A DNA stretch of 60,528 bases from Bacteroidales bacterium (lineage in GTDB: Bacteria > Bacteroidota > Bacteroidia > Bacteroidales > TTA-H9). The DNA is taken from contig JAQVCV010000022.1 of the NCBI GenBank assembly GCA_028689615.1, forward strand, positions 1 to 60,528, in the 5' to 3' direction. Every line of letters begins with the position of its first letter. The stretch's first letter is position 1. Below, piece by piece: positions 8,822-18,327 of the stretch. The notes beneath the pieces were generated by a model. The model had not been told where the DNA came from. It saw nothing but the letters and a program-made list of their open reading frames with translations, and did not search any database. A program made the translations under genes and the position numbers.

Positions 8822-10228
8822 TCAGATTTTTGACATGTCAATATCGAAGGTGATGGGCTGGTCGGGTTTGCTGCAATGGAGCACGCACTGGTCGCAAATG
8901 CTCAGCTCGCCGCGGAGCCGCTTTTTCACCAGGTCGTCGATCCTGTCGCGCAGGTTTTCGATCCCAATTTTCCCTATCACCTCGGCAGCGAAGGCATACA
9001 TGAGCAGCATGCGTGCGTTTTCTTCGCCAATGCCTCTGGAGCGAAGGTAGAACATGGCTTCGGCATCGAGTTGCCCCACGGTAGCGCCGTGCGAGCATTT
9101 TACGTCGTCGGCGTATATCTCCAAGAAAGGCTGGGTGTTGACGCGTGCTTTATCGGTAAGCAAAATGTTGCGGTTGCTTTGGTAAGCTGCTGTTTGCTGG
9201 GCATCGGGCCGCACCAGGATATGCCCGTTGAACACGGCACGGGCGTAATCGTCGAGGATGCCTTTGAACAGCTCGCTGGAGGTGCAGTTGGGAGCAGCAT
9301 GATCAACAAACACCAAGTTGTCGGTCTGCTGCTTTTTGTCCATCAGGTAGAGGCCATACACATTGGCATCGGCGCCGGGCTGACTGAGGGTCACCACCGA
9401 TTCGTTGCGGATAAGCCCGCCGTTGAGGGAGATGGCGTGGCTGTTGAGCCGTGCATCGCGCCCCAGGTGAAACCATGCCGAGTGCAGAACGGTGCTCTGG
9501 TCGTTGATGTTCTGCATCTTGTAGTAGTCAACCGAGGCGTTGTCGCCCATCACGATCTCTGTCACGGTATTGGTGAATCCTGCCGTGTGGTTGTGTGAGT
9601 CGTCGCAGTGTACCAATTCCAGGCGGCTGTTTTTCCCCACAATCACCAGGTTGCGGGTTTGCATGAAGAGGTTTTCGTGGTGATCAACCACGTTGACCAT
9701 CTGGATGGGCTTGGTAACCACGGTATTGTCGGGCACGTAAATAAATACTCCGTCGGAAGCGAACGCGGTGTTGAGAGCTACAAAGGGGTTGTTGTGCATC
9801 CTGGCCACTTTGCCAAGGTGGGCTTCCACCAGTTCGGGGGCTTCGCGCAGGGCACGGCCAAGGCTGCCGATGATGGTTCCGCTGGGAAGTATTCGCAGCG
9901 CGGAGTTGCGGTAGGCATACCAGCCGTTGACCATCGTGATAAGGAAAGTGTCGAGGTCGGGCACCTCGCAGGCAAAGATTTTTTCGACGTCGAGGTTTGA
10001 CTGAAAGTCTTCGTGATGCATGGTGTAATCAAGATCGAGCCTCCTGGTGATGTCGGTGTTTCGCCATTTTTCGTCGGCAGAACCCGGGAGCCCGTTCTGG
10101 TTGAAAAGGGCTATGGCTTCATTTCGAAGTCGTGTGAGCGATGCCAGGTCGTTGCGGCTGATAACCGGCAGTTTCTCTTTGAAGAGTTGATCGAAGGTTT
10201 CGGCATGGTTGAGGGTGGTAGCAGTCAT
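8822..10228 (-). CDS. sufD: Fe-S cluster scaffold subunit SufD
   Basis: Beta-helix partner of SufB in the SufBC2D scaffold, 468 residues. The C-terminal core shows the SufB/SufD family segments VKCSHGATVGQLDAEAMFYLRS (broken here: VKCSHGATVGQLD, then AEAMFYLRSRG) and DLVKKRLRGELS. The histidine in KCSHGATVG corresponds to the conserved scaffold histidine. It starts one base after the sufC stop, so translation is probably coupled. SufD is more variable than SufB; assignment rests on the C-terminal motif plus its position between sufC and sufS. Confidence 0.93.
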   Translation of the reverse strand: MTATTLNHAETFDQLFKEKLPVISRNDLASLTRLRNEAIALFNQNGLPGSADEKWRNTDITRRLDLDYTMHHEDFQSNLDVEKIFACEVPDLDTFLITMVNGWYAYRNSALRILPSGTIIGSLGRALREAPELVEAHLGKVARMHNNPFVALNTAFASDGVFIYVPDNTVVTKPIQMVNVVDHHENLFMQTRNLVIVGKNSRLELVHCDDSHNHTAGFTNTVTEIVMGDNASVDYYKMQNINDQSTVLHSAWFHLGRDARLNSHAISLNGGLIRNESVVTLSQPGADANVYGLYLMDKKQQTDNLVFVDHAAPNCTSSELFKGILDDYARAVFNGHILVRPDAQQTAAYQSNRNILLTDKARVNTQPFLEIYADDVKCSHGATVGQLDAEAMFYLRSRGIGEENARMLLMYAFAAEVIGKIGIENLRDRIDDLVKKRLRGELSICDQCVLHCSKPDQPITFDIDMSKI

Positions 10229-10229
10229 T

Positions 10230-10988
10230 TTATCTTCCCTCCATCTCCTTTTTTATCCATTCATACCCTTTCTCTTCGAGTTCGAGAGCCAGTTCCTTGC
10301 CACCGGTTTTTACTATTCGACCTTCGTAGAGCACATGCACAATATCAGGCACAATGTAATCGAGCAGGCGTTGGTAGTGGGTAATCACCACAATGGCGTT
10401 GTCGGTCGAGCGGAGGGCGTTCACGCCGTTGGCCACTATGCGCAATGCATCAATATCGAGGCCGCTGTCGGTTTCGTCGAGGATGCTCAGGGTGGGTTCG
10501 AGCATGGCCATCTGGAAGATTTCGTTTTTTTTCTTCTCGCCGCCCGAGAACCCCTCGTTCACGCTGCGGTTGGTGAGTTTCGACTGGATTTCAACCAGTT
10601 TCTTCTTCTCTTCCATCCTGGCCAGGAAGGCGGCACCCGACAGGGGTTCGAGGCCCCGGTATTTGCGTATCTCGTTAAGGGCGGTGCGCATGAAGTTGGT
10701 GATGCTCACTCCCGGGATTTCAACCGGGTATTGAAAACCGAGGAATATCCCTTCGCGGGCCCTTTGTTCCACGGGCATATCGAGCAAACTTTTCCCTTTG
10801 AATACCACGTCGCCCTGGGTCACCTCAAACACTTCGCGTCCGGCTATAACCGAAGCCAGGGTGCTTTTCCCCGTACCGTTGGGGCCCATGATGGCGTGCA
10901 CTTCGCCTGCATTAACCTCCAGGTTCACCCCTTTCAGGATCTCTTTGCCGTTGATGGAGGCGTGAAGGTCGTTTATATGTAGTAGCAT
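10230..10988 (-). CDS. sufC: Fe-S assembly ATPase SufC
   Basis: ABC-type cytoplasmic ATPase that drives conformational change of the SufBC2D scaffold. It has 252 residues. Walker A is GPNGTGKS at 35-42, the Q-loop lies in [10 protein letters not shown] near 84-93, the signature is FSGGEKKK at 147-154 and Walker B is [12 protein letters not shown] from 167. The ETDSGLD form is the SufC-specific variant. The 42-base gap from sufB has no promoter. The protein is soluble and not a transporter, as the suf context shows. Confidence 0.96.
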   Translation of the reverse strand: MLLHINDLHASINGKEILKGVNLEVNAGEVHAIMGPNGTGKSTLASVIAGREVFEVTQGDVVFKGKSLLDMPVEQRAREGIFLGFQYPVEIPGVSITNFMRTALNEIRKYRGLEPLSGAAFLARMEEKKKLVEIQSKLTNRSVNEGFSGGEKKKNEIFQMAMLEPTLSILDETDSGLDIDALRIVANGVNALRSTDNAIVVITHYQRLLDYIVPDIVHVLYEGRIVKTGGKELALELEEKGYEWIKKEMEGR

Positions 10989-11030
10989 GATAATGTGATT
11001 ATACGGATTGTGTAATGTTTTTCTGTTAAC

Positions 11031-12479
11031 TTATCCAACGCTGCCTTCGAGGCTGATGCTAAGCAGCTTTTGGGCTTCCACGGCGAATTCCATAGGCAGC
11101 TTGCTAAGCACTTCACGGGCGTAGCCGTTCACGATGAGGCCGATGGCCGATTCTGTATCTATGCCCCTTTGCTGACAGTAGAAGAGTTGGTCGTCGCTGA
11201 TCTTGGAGGTGGTGGCTTCGTGTTCCACCACCGACGAGCGGTTCTCGGTCTGGATGTAGGGGAAGGTGTGAGCCCCGCATTTATCGCCCAACAGCAGCGA
11301 GTCGCATTGCGAGAAGTTGCGGGCATTTTCGGCCCGTTTGGTTATTTTCACCAGTCCACGGTAAGAGTTGTTGCTGCGCCCTGCCGAAATCCCCTTGCTG
11401 ATAATGGTGCTGCGGGTGTTTCTTCCCAAGTGAACCATTTTCGAGCCGGTATCGGCCTGCTGGTAGTTGTTGGTTACGGCCACCGAGTAGAATTCGCCCA
11501 CCGAGTTGTCGCCCTGAAGAATGCAACTGGGATATTTCCAGGTGATGGCCGAGCCCGTCTCTACCTGTGTCCACGATATTTTGGAGTGGTTTCCTTTGCA
11601 GATTCCCCGCTTGGTCACGAAGTTGTAAATGCCTCCCCGCCCCTCTTTATCGCCCGGGTACCAGTTTTGCACGGTGCTGTACTTCACCTCAGCGTCTTTC
11701 AGTGCAACGATCTCTACAATGGCCGCGTGCAACTGGTTTTCATCGCGTTGTGGGGCGGTGCAACCCTCCATGTAGCTCACGTAAGCTCCCTCGTCGGCAA
11801 CAATCAGGGTGCGTTCAAACTGCCCGGTATTGGCGGCGTTGATGCGGAAATAGGTGCTCAGCTCGATGGGGCAGCGCACCCCCTTGGGGATGTAGGCAAA
11901 CGACCCGTCGGAGAAGACGGCGGAGTTGAGGGCAGCAAAGTAGTTGTCGCCTGCCGGAACCACCGTGCCCATGTATTGTTTCACAAGTTCGGGGTGGTTT
12001 TTTACGGCGTCGCTGAACGAGCAGAAGATGATGCCGTGTTTGGCCAAGGTATCGCTGAAGGTGGTTTTCACTGAAACGCTGTCGATAACAGCGTCAACAG
12101 CTACTCCCGAGAGGCGTTTCTGCTCTTCGAGCGAGATGCCGAGTTTTTCAAAGGTTTTCAACAATTCGGGGTCCACCTGGTCGAGGCTCTCGAGTTCGGG
12201 TCGCTTCTTGGGGGCAGCATAGTAATGGATGTCCTGAAAGTCGATGGGAGGTATGTTGAGGTGTGCCCATTCGGGTTGTTTCATGCTTTGCCACCGGCGA
12301 AACGCGTTCAGCCTGAATTCCAGCATAAACGGCGGCTCCTCTTTCTTGGAGCTGATGAAGCGGATGGTCTCCTCGGTAAGCCCTTTCGGGGCCAATTCGG
12401 TTTCTATATCGGTTACGAAGCCGTATTTGTACTCGCTTTGGGTTACCTCGTTGAGTATATCGTTGGGTTCGCTAGCCAT
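11031..12479 (-). CDS. sufB: Fe-S cluster scaffold protein SufB
   Basis: Main scaffold on which the SUF system builds nascent Fe-S clusters, 482 residues. Typical SufB segments are [40 protein letters not shown] and the C-terminal [16 protein letters not shown]. The cysteine in the last corresponds to the conserved persulfide-accepting residue of the family, and [12 protein letters not shown] follows. First gene of the operon: its ATG is 33 bases below a consensus -7 box. There is no adjacent SufR or IscR-type regulator in the window. Confidence 0.96.
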   Translation of the reverse strand: MASEPNDILNEVTQSEYKYGFVTDIETELAPKGLTEETIRFISSKKEEPPFMLEFRLNAFRRWQSMKQPEWAHLNIPPIDFQDIHYYAAPKKRPELESLDQVDPELLKTFEKLGISLEEQKRLSGVAVDAVIDSVSVKTTFSDTLAKHGIIFCSFSDAVKNHPELVKQYMGTVVPAGDNYFAALNSAVFSDGSFAYIPKGVRCPIELSTYFRINAANTGQFERTLIVADEGAYVSYMEGCTAPQRDENQLHAAIVEIVALKDAEVKYSTVQNWYPGDKEGRGGIYNFVTKRGICKGNHSKISWTQVETGSAITWKYPSCILQGDNSVGEFYSVAVTNNYQQADTGSKMVHLGRNTRSTIISKGISAGRSNNSYRGLVKITKRAENARNFSQCDSLLLGDKCGAHTFPYIQTENRSSVVEHEATTSKISDDQLFYCQQRGIDTESAIGLIVNGYAREVLSKLPMEFAVEAQKLLSISLEGSVG

Positions 12480-12512
12480 CGTGTCAATTTAGATTAAGTA
12501 AAAACTAGAGTG

Positions 12513-12520
12513 CAAAGATA
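12513..12520 (-). promoter_or_regulatory. Promoter -7 box of the suf operon
   Basis: Leftward TATCTTTG followed by C, a perfect TAnnTTTG match, 33 bases upstream of the sufB ATG. No obvious TTG element at -33 is visible. Confidence 0.65.
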
Positions 12521-12681
12521 GTGATATTACCCTATTTAAGAATCGGGGTACTGAATAACACTTTTATCGTGGTTTGGTTGCAGTCCCTTGTTTTTTCGTA
12601 GCGAAAACGCCGCGCCATGTTCAAGGGATTGAATTTGACGGACGTTGGGGAGTTGTGGTGCTATCTTTTGCTGGCTGTAGG

Positions 12682-12924
12682 CTACGCGTTCCTGTTTTTA
12701 TCAAACTCTTTTATCAGAACGTGGGCTTCTTCGGCGTCGGCGGGGGCTACCATCAACCTCACAGCCCCTGCCCCTCCTGCCGCGGCGTACCAGGGCGTTA
12801 TGGTTCCTATACAGCTGTCGAATACAAAGGCTTCGATGCCCGAGGCTTCGAGCAACGTACGAACCAACTCAACTTCGAGGTGTTGGCCTGCAAAAATTTC
12901 AACAAGATCGGTGGTGTTTTCCAT
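12682..12924 (-). CDS. DUF2007-type small signal-transducing-like protein
   Basis: An 80-residue soluble protein with the DUF2007 pattern: EIFAGQHLEVELVRTLLEASGI near the N-terminus and VRLMVAPADAEEAHVLI near the C-terminus. A PII-like alpha/beta fold has been proposed for this family; no biochemical role is established. The frame is open back to 12990, but the upstream residues (MPPDSPESPDN) are not family-like. The ATG at 12924 gives the usual length and follows hflX by 37 bases. It probably belongs to the hflX transcript. The 200 bases to sufB include the suf promoter. Confidence 0.65.
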   Translation of the reverse strand: MENTTDLVEIFAGQHLEVELVRTLLEASGIEAFVFDSCIGTITPWYAAAGGAGAVRLMVAPADAEEAHVLIKEFDKNRNA

Positions 12925-12961
12925 ATTGTAGTGCGATTTGAAACGAAGGGGCGTGCAATTA

Positions 12962-14155
12962 TCAGGCGATTCCGGGGAATCCGGTGGCATAGGGGTAGCG
13001 CACCTGGTAGAGGTCGGTAACCTGCTCTAGTATAAGCTGTTTGAGCTGGTCGGTATCGGTTCGGTTGGCTGCCGAGATGAACACCGCGGGACCTTTATCG
13101 CGTGCCAGCCAACTGTTTTTAAACTCTTCGGGCGAAGGGAGGCGCGAAGCGGTGAAGTCGATTATTTCGTCATCAGCGGGAGGGGGAGGGAGCAGGTCGG
13201 TTTTGTTGAAAACCATCACCACGGGCTTGTCGCCCGCGCCAATCTCTCTCAGGGTTTGCTCAACCACGGCCACTTGTTCTTCTATTCCGGTGTGCGATAC
13301 ATCGGCCACATGGAGCAGAAGGTCGGCTTCGCGCACTTCGTCGAGGGTCGATTTGAACGACTCAACCAGTGTGTGGGGCAGTTTGCGAATAAAGCCCACG
13401 GTGTCGGAGAGGAGGAAGGGTGTGGCACCAATCACCACTTTGCGCACGGTGGTGTCGAGGGTGGCGAAGAGTTTGTTTTCGGCAAACACGTCCGACTTGC
13501 TCAGCAGGTTCATCAGGGTGCTTTTGCCCACGTTGGTATAGCCCACCAGTGCCACCCTGATAAGCTGCCCGCGGCTTTTTCGCTGGGTAGTGCTAATTTT
13601 GTCGATGTCGCGCAGTTTTTCTTTGAGAAAGGCTATCCGGTCGCGGATGATGCGGCGGTCGGTTTCGATCTCTTTCTCACCGGGGCCGCGCATCCCGATG
13701 CCTCCCCGTTGCTTCTCGAGGTGGGTCCACAGGCGGGTGAGGCGGGGCAACAGGTATTGGTATTGAGCCAGCTCAACCTGGGTGCGGGCGTGGGCTGTGC
13801 GGGCACGACTGGCAAAAATATCGAGAATCAGGTTGTTGCGATCGAGCACCTTGCAGCCGAGTATCTTCTCCACATTGCGAAACTGCGAAGCCGAAAGTTC
13901 ATCGTCGAACACAGCCATCCCAATCTGGTTGTCGCTTATGAAGGCAGCTACTTCGGCCAGTTTGCCCGAACCCAGAAAGGTGCGCGAATCGGGAGCCGAC
14001 AGTCGTTGCACGAAGCGGCGCACAACCGAAGCCCCGGCTGTATCGACTAAAAACTCGAGTTCGTCGAGGTATTCGGTGGTTTTGTCTTCGGGACATCCCG
14101 GGGTGATCAGGCCAATGATAACGGCCTTTTCGGTTATTTTGGAGGTTTCAATCAT
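12962..14155 (-). CDS. hflX: Ribosome-associated GTPase HflX
   Basis: GTPase that binds and splits stalled or hibernating ribosomes, 397 residues. The N-terminal HflX domain (about 1-190) includes FLGSGKLAEVAAFI and RGGIGMRGPGEKEIETD. The G domain starts with the P-loop GYTNVGKST at 205-213, continues with DTVGFIRKLPH (G3) and has NKTD as G4. It is about 30 residues shorter than the E. coli protein because it lacks the long C-terminal tail, which is common outside Proteobacteria. The ATG lies 73 bases past the cysteate synthase stop on the same strand, with no promoter seen between. Confidence 0.95.
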   Translation of the reverse strand: MIETSKITEKAVIIGLITPGCPEDKTTEYLDELEFLVDTAGASVVRRFVQRLSAPDSRTFLGSGKLAEVAAFISDNQIGMAVFDDELSASQFRNVEKILGCKVLDRNNLILDIFASRARTAHARTQVELAQYQYLLPRLTRLWTHLEKQRGGIGMRGPGEKEIETDRRIIRDRIAFLKEKLRDIDKISTTQRKSRGQLIRVALVGYTNVGKSTLMNLLSKSDVFAENKLFATLDTTVRKVVIGATPFLLSDTVGFIRKLPHTLVESFKSTLDEVREADLLLHVADVSHTGIEEQVAVVEQTLREIGAGDKPVVMVFNKTDLLPPPPADDEIIDFTASRLPSPEEFKNSWLARDKGPAVFISAANRTDTDQLKQLILEQVTDLYQVRYPYATGFPGIA

Positions 14156-14228
14156 GCAGTTTCTTCAGCGATGGTTTTCGTTTTGGTAATGTTGGGGGCA
14201 GGCTCCTGTTTAGCGTAGCGCGGGGGGC

Positions 14229-15515
14229 TTAACGGTTCCTGAATAAATCTTCCACCACCTGCCTCACCTCACCGGCATCGGGGTTGATGTCGAACACATG
14301 GTGTGGTTTGAGGTAGTGGAGTTGGTTTTCGGCTTTGAAGCAGGCTTCGCCGCCACCGGTGATGTTGAGCATCACCAGGTCGTCGGGGGCTATGTGGCCG
14401 GCGTTAACGCTGCTGATGAGCGAAGCCAGGGCAATGCCGGCAGCAGGGTGAATGTCGCACCCTTCGGTTTCGGCAAAGAGCTTCATGGCAGCACGACCCT
14501 CCTCGTTGGTGGCTTTCAGAACGGTTCCACCGGTTGCCGTGAGGGCATCAAACAATCCTCCCACAATGGAGTAAGGCGGTTTGCGGTTGGAGAGCACCTT
14601 GGCATCGATGGCCTCCACTTGTTGTCGTGCCTCATCATGGTTGAAGGGGAGCAACTCTCGTGAATTCTGATGCCAGGCATCGTACATAGGCAGGAAGGGA
14701 TCGTTTTGCGACACCATGAGTTTCATCAGGTGGTTGCCAAACCGGCCATCGGCTACCAGACGCATGTTGGCTTCCCATGCTGCAATGGCTCCGGTGCCGC
14801 TGCCAACTGCCTGGAAATAGTAGCGGGGAATGGCACCGATGGTGGTAACAGCCGACAGTACGGTGGTTCCCATACCATCGCGCCTGGCCACGTTGCGTGC
14901 GCCCCCTTCGGCAACAAAACCATCGAGGGCAGCCACGATGTTGGAGAGGTGTATGGCATCGAAATAATCGCTGCCGCTACGGGTAGCTAACAGTTTCACG
15001 CAGTCGGCCAGGGGTTGGTCGCTCCAGAGGGCATCGAGGTTGTCGTGTGGTACACACAGCAGCAACGGGATGTTGTTGTCGGAGCAAACGCGGGCAAAAG
15101 CTCTGGCCGTGTTGCCTGCCGAAGCCACCACCAACACGCGGTTGTCGGCAAGTGGGCGTCGGGCACACACGGGGTAAGCCTCGGTCTCTTTAAAGGAGCA
15201 GGTTTTCATCAGGGCACCCCGCTCGGGCCACCAACCGCTGAAGGTGATCCAGAGGTTGTTCAACCCCAGCCTCCTGGCAAGTTCTTCGGAGCGAAAGGTT
15301 ACCGGTGCCGACGAGCCTTCGATGTGGCGGTTGACCGGAAGCCAGTCGGCGTAGCAAAAAATGCCATCGCACCGTCCGGTCACGGCCAGCTGATCGCGCT
15401 GGTAAACTGCGCGTATGAGGGTAGGATGTTGTTCGCCGGGTGCATCGAGGGTGAAACCCTCATCGGCAAAGAGGGCCTTTGTGTGAACAGATTGAAGGCG
15501 GTATTGAGTGGGCAT
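14229..15515 (-). CDS. Cysteate synthase (threonine synthase paralogue)
   Basis: PLP enzyme that makes L-cysteate from O-phosphoserine and sulfite. Its 428 residues follow the cysteate synthase pattern known from methanogens, not that of threonine synthase. Matching segments are FRSEELARRLGLNNLWITFSG, WWPERGALMKTCSFKETEA (PLP lysine K109), SAGNTARAFA, EGGARNVARRDGMGT, YFQAVGSGTGAIAAWE and NRKPPYSIVGGLFDAL. Threonine synthases carry SFKDR at the lysine; this has SFKETEAYP. In archaea cysteate feeds coenzyme M. In Bacteroidota it is the head-group precursor of sulfonolipids such as capnine, which is the likelier fate here. No acyltransferase for that pathway lies in the window. A hairpin at 15536-15559 precedes the gene. 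Confidence 0.82.
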   Translation of the reverse strand: MPTQYRLQSVHTKALFADEGFTLDAPGEQHPTLIRAVYQRDQLAVTGRCDGIFCYADWLPVNRHIEGSSAPVTFRSEELARRLGLNNLWITFSGWWPERGALMKTCSFKETEAYPVCARRPLADNRVLVVASAGNTARAFARVCSDNNIPLLLCVPHDNLDALWSDQPLADCVKLLATRSGSDYFDAIHLSNIVAALDGFVAEGGARNVARRDGMGTTVLSAVTTIGAIPRYYFQAVGSGTGAIAAWEANMRLVADGRFGNHLMKLMVSQNDPFLPMYDAWHQNSRELLPFNHDEARQQVEAIDAKVLSNRKPPYSIVGGLFDALTATGGTVLKATNEEGRAAMKLFAETEGCDIHPAAGIALASLISSVNAGHIAPDDLVMLNITGGGEACFKAENQLHYLKPHHVFDINPDAGEVRQVVEDLFRNR

Positions 15516-15587
15516 GGTTTGTAGTATATTTTAGAGGCAACCGGATGAAACCCGTTGCCGGCATGTGCTTTTAAAAGGTGCAGCGTT

Positions 15588-15821
15588 TTATTGGAGGGTT
15601 TTCAATTTTCTGATTATATCGTCGAGGCCGTTGAGTTTAATCTCGTAAACCGTCTGGAGCAGCATCCCCAGTTTGCCGTCGGGGAATCCCTTTCGCTGAA
15701 ACCATTCGAGATACGACACAGGCAGATCGCACACCAGGGTTCCTTTGTATTTCCCGAAGGGCATGGTTGTGCGAACCATTTGCAGCAGGAGTTCTTTTTG
15801 GGGTTCGGGCGAATAGGACAT
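15588..15821 (-). CDS. DUF3820 family small protein
   Basis: A 77-residue soluble protein with the compact DUF3820 core: MPFGKYKG, CDLPVSYLEWFQRKGFPDG and KLGMLLQTVYEIKLNGLD. The family is widespread, and its annotation as a virulence-factor regulator in some databases is not supported here. The ATG at 15821 lies 4 bases after the Nudix regulator stop, so the two are almost certainly co-translated. The frame is open back to 16064, but that part is antisense-like shadow inside the upstream gene. Function unknown. Confidence 0.75.
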   Translation of the reverse strand: MSYSPEPQKELLLQMVRTTMPFGKYKGTLVCDLPVSYLEWFQRKGFPDGKLGMLLQTVYEIKLNGLDDIIRKLKTLQ

Positions 15822-15825
15822 GAGG

Positions 15826-16560
15826 TCAGAGGGGTAGGTTGAAGTAAAAACCGTCGGCGGTGAGTTGGCGGTAGCGTTCGCGGTTAAACTGGTAATACCA
15901 GGCCCCCTTGCGCGAATTCGATTTGTCTTTCTCGTCGAGGCGTTCCAGCAGGCCCATCTGAAGAATCCGTTTGCGGAAGTTGCGCTTGTCGAATTGTTTC
16001 TGGTAAATAGCCTCATAAAGGATTTGCAACTGGGGCAGGGTAAATTTCTGGGGGAGCAGCTCAAAGCCCACGGGCTTCACGCGGGCCTCTTTACGCAGTT
16101 CGGCCAGGGCCATGGTCACCATTTGCTGGTGATCGAAAATGAGTTCCGGAATCTGTGTTATGGAGAACCAACGAGCTCCGGCGGCATCAATCAATTCCTG
16201 GTTGTGAGCCTGGCAGCGGATCAGGGCATAATAAGATACCGACAAAACGCGCGTAACGGGGTCGCGGTCGGGTTCGCCATGAGCATAAAGCTGGCTCAGG
16301 TAAATGCGTCTCAATCCGGTTAGCTTTTTAATAACCCTCACGGTAGCATCGTGAAGGCTCTCTTCCTGATTCACGAAACCACCAATAAGCGACCAGTCGC
16401 CACGGTTGGGCGCTATTTGTCGCCTGATGGCAAGCAGCTTCAGTTCGTCGTCGTCGAATCCAAAAATGATGCAGTCAACAGCCACCAGATGGCGGGCCTG
16501 CGACGAGTATTCAGCAGGCAGCGAACGTTGAGATGTGTTTGAAATCATACTATTGAACAA
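15826..16560 (-). CDS. Nudix-domain transcriptional regulator (NrtR/AraR-like)
   Basis: Likely DNA-binding regulator of 244 residues. A Nudix fold (about 24-155) is fused to a C-terminal winged helix (about 165-244: LLPQKFTLPQLQILYEAIY, RNFRKRILQMGLL). The Nudix box reads GGFVNQEESLHDATVRVIKKLTGL in two parts (GGFVNQEESLHDA, TVRVIKKLTGL). The catalytic REuxEE core is replaced by RVIKKL, so hydrolysis is probably lost and the domain acts as a ligand sensor, as in NrtR and AraR. Neither NAD-synthesis nor arabinose genes are nearby, so the ligand cannot be named. A consensus -7 box lies just upstream. Confidence 0.82.
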   Translation of the reverse strand: MFNSMISNTSQRSLPAEYSSQARHLVAVDCIIFGFDDDELKLLAIRRQIAPNRGDWSLIGGFVNQEESLHDATVRVIKKLTGLRRIYLSQLYAHGEPDRDPVTRVLSVSYYALIRCQAHNQELIDAAGARWFSITQIPELIFDHQQMVTMALAELRKEARVKPVGFELLPQKFTLPQLQILYEAIYQKQFDKRNFRKRILQMGLLERLDEKDKSNSRKGAWYYQFNRERYRQLTADGFYFNLPL

Positions 16561-16572
16561 TCAATAACGCGG

Positions 16573-16580
16573 CAAAGGTA
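16573..16580 (-). promoter_or_regulatory. Promoter -7 box of the Nudix regulator
   Basis: Leftward TACCTTTG followed by CC, 13-20 bases upstream of the ATG at 16560. The close spacing implies a very short leader. Confidence 0.55.
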
Positions 16581-16640
16581 CACCAAAAACACGGAATGCA
16601 TCACCCCTGGCCTCTCTGATGGGCATTCGCGGCTTTTGTA

Positions 16641-16648
16641 TATATTTG
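16641..16648 (+). promoter_or_regulatory. Promoter -7 box of the secreted serine hydrolase
   Basis: TATATTTG followed by CC, ending 21 bases before the ATG at 16670. It makes the upstream alternative start at 16619 untenable. Confidence 0.6.
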
Positions 16649-16669
16649 CCGGCAAAGCACGTTACAGTT

Positions 16670-18208
16670 ATGAACAGTTTACCCTTTAAGAAATGGCGAC
16701 ACGCGAAGTTGCCGGGTTTTGTTGTTTGCATGATGGCAGTTCAGGTGGCGTTGATGCCGCGGGGACTTGCCCAAACCTTTCATCAGGAGCTTGAAAACAC
16801 AGCCCTGAATCATCACCTGGTGGGAATGTCGGTGGCGGTTTTTTGCCAAAACGAGATGCTCGACACCTATCATTTCGGACTTTCGGATATTGAGCGCAAC
16901 CTGCCCGTTACCGACAGCACTTTGTACCGCGTGGCCTCCATCTCCAAATCGGTTACAGCCACAGCGTTGATGCTGCTTCACGAACAGGGGTTGTTTGCCC
17001 TTGACGATGATGTAAGCACAAGGCTTGGTTTCGAGTTGCGCAATCCGCACTATCCCAACACACCCATCACCTACCGCATGTTGTTGTCGCACACCTCATC
17101 CATCGTCGATGGCAGCGGCTACAGCTATTTCCTCAATGCCACTTACGGCAATCCAACTCCCCCTTCCGTACAACAGCTGATGCTGCCCGGTGGCACCTAT
17201 TACACGGCCAACACGTGGCTGGGGCGCCAACCCGGCTCCTATTTCGAGTACAGCAACATCAACTACGGACTCATCGGAACACTCATCGAAAGCCTGTCGG
17301 GACAGCGTTTCGACGTGTTTGTGAGAGAAAACGTTTTGATCCCTCTTCAAATCACCGGCAGCTTCAATGTCAACCACCTTTCCAACATCAACAACGTGGC
17401 TGTTCTTTACCGTGATGCCATACCCCAGGCCGATAATTACCAGGGGGTGATGCCAACACCGGTCGATCTTACGCAATACACCCTCGGGACCAATGGCTTT
17501 ATTTTTGCCCCACAGGGCGGTTTGCGCATCACGGCCAACGACTTGTGCAAGTTTATGATGATGCACACCTCCAACGGTGTATCTCCCTTTGGCTCGGTGC
17601 TCGACAGCGCCTCCCTAGCACTGATGCACTCACCCGAATGGACCTTCAACGGGTCGAACGGGAACAACTATTACAACCTGTTCAACCAATGGGGACTCGG
17701 TTTCCAGTTAACCACCAATACCGCCGGCGGCGACATCGTGATCGACGGATTGCCTATGATCGGGCATCCGGGTGAAGCCTACGGCCTTATCAGCGATATG
17801 TATTTCGACCGCGACAACCACTTCGGGTTGGTGTTTGTTACCAACGGATACCACAGCGGCGGCGGCTATGCCTTTGGCTCTTACAGTGCCTTCTACAAGC
17901 CCGAAGAAGAAATTTTTACTGCCATCAAAAATTATCCGTATGGTACCTGCATTTACCTGGAAGCTCCAAACCTGGCTGATGAGGCTCCCAATTTGTTGGT
18001 GTGGGTAGTGGGGCACACCCTTCACATCCATCCCGACTTAAAGCCCGCCCAACTGCAAATAACAGATCTTGCAGGGCGTTGCCCGGCCCGATTCAACAAC
18101 CCCAGGGGCGCCATCAGCCTGTCGTCGGTCAAACCCGGCATCTACCTCTGGAGCGCCACAACCCCCGACGGCCTGAAAAGGGGCAAGCTGGTGGTTGGCA
18201 GCTACTAA
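16670..18208 (+). CDS. Secreted class C beta-lactamase-fold serine hydrolase with T9SS-like C-terminus
   Basis: Predicted exported serine hydrolase (S12 / class C beta-lactamase fold), 512 residues. A signal peptide ends near residue 35 (MPRGLAQ). The nucleophile motif SxxK is S90-ISK93 in RVASISKSVTATALM, and the second catalytic motif YSN is in FEYSNINYGLIG. After about residue 430 the protein ends in a beta-rich tail (VVGHTLHIHPDLKPAQLQI then PGIYLWSATTPDG and KLVVGSY) that resembles a T9SS type A sorting domain. It would then be cell-surface or released. True lactamase, D-aminopeptidase and esterase activities all occur in the family and cannot be told apart here. Confidence 0.82.
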   Translation: MNSLPFKKWRHAKLPGFVVCMMAVQVALMPRGLAQTFHQELENTALNHHLVGMSVAVFCQNEMLDTYHFGLSDIERNLPVTDSTLYRVASISKSVTATALMLLHEQGLFALDDDVSTRLGFELRNPHYPNTPITYRMLLSHTSSIVDGSGYSYFLNATYGNPTPPSVQQLMLPGGTYYTANTWLGRQPGSYFEYSNINYGLIGTLIESLSGQRFDVFVRENVLIPLQITGSFNVNHLSNINNVAVLYRDAIPQADNYQGVMPTPVDLTQYTLGTNGFIFAPQGGLRITANDLCKFMMMHTSNGVSPFGSVLDSASLALMHSPEWTFNGSNGNNYYNLFNQWGLGFQLTTNTAGGDIVIDGLPMIGHPGEAYGLISDMYFDRDNHFGLVFVTNGYHSGGGYAFGSYSAFYKPEEEIFTAIKNYPYGTCIYLEAPNLADEAPNLLVWVVGHTLHIHPDLKPAQLQITDLAGRCPARFNNPRGAISLSSVKPGIYLWSATTPDGLKRGKLVVGSY

Positions 18209-18327
18209 CCCCAACAATTTCGCCGGTTGAAACACGCGTTTCTTTTCTAAAAGGCGTCTTAGTGAAAATGCGAAGCATTTGAGCCTTATAAGTGCCGATC
18301 CTGAGCCATTAGAGGCGGTTTCCCGAA

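Noticed and set aside
14229-15515. Threonine synthase
   Set aside because: The PLP lysine context and most conserved blocks match cysteate synthase, and the SFKDR motif of threonine synthase is absent.
15826-16560. Active Nudix hydrolase
   Set aside because: The REuxEE core of the Nudix box is missing and a winged helix is fused at the C-terminus, which fits a regulator.
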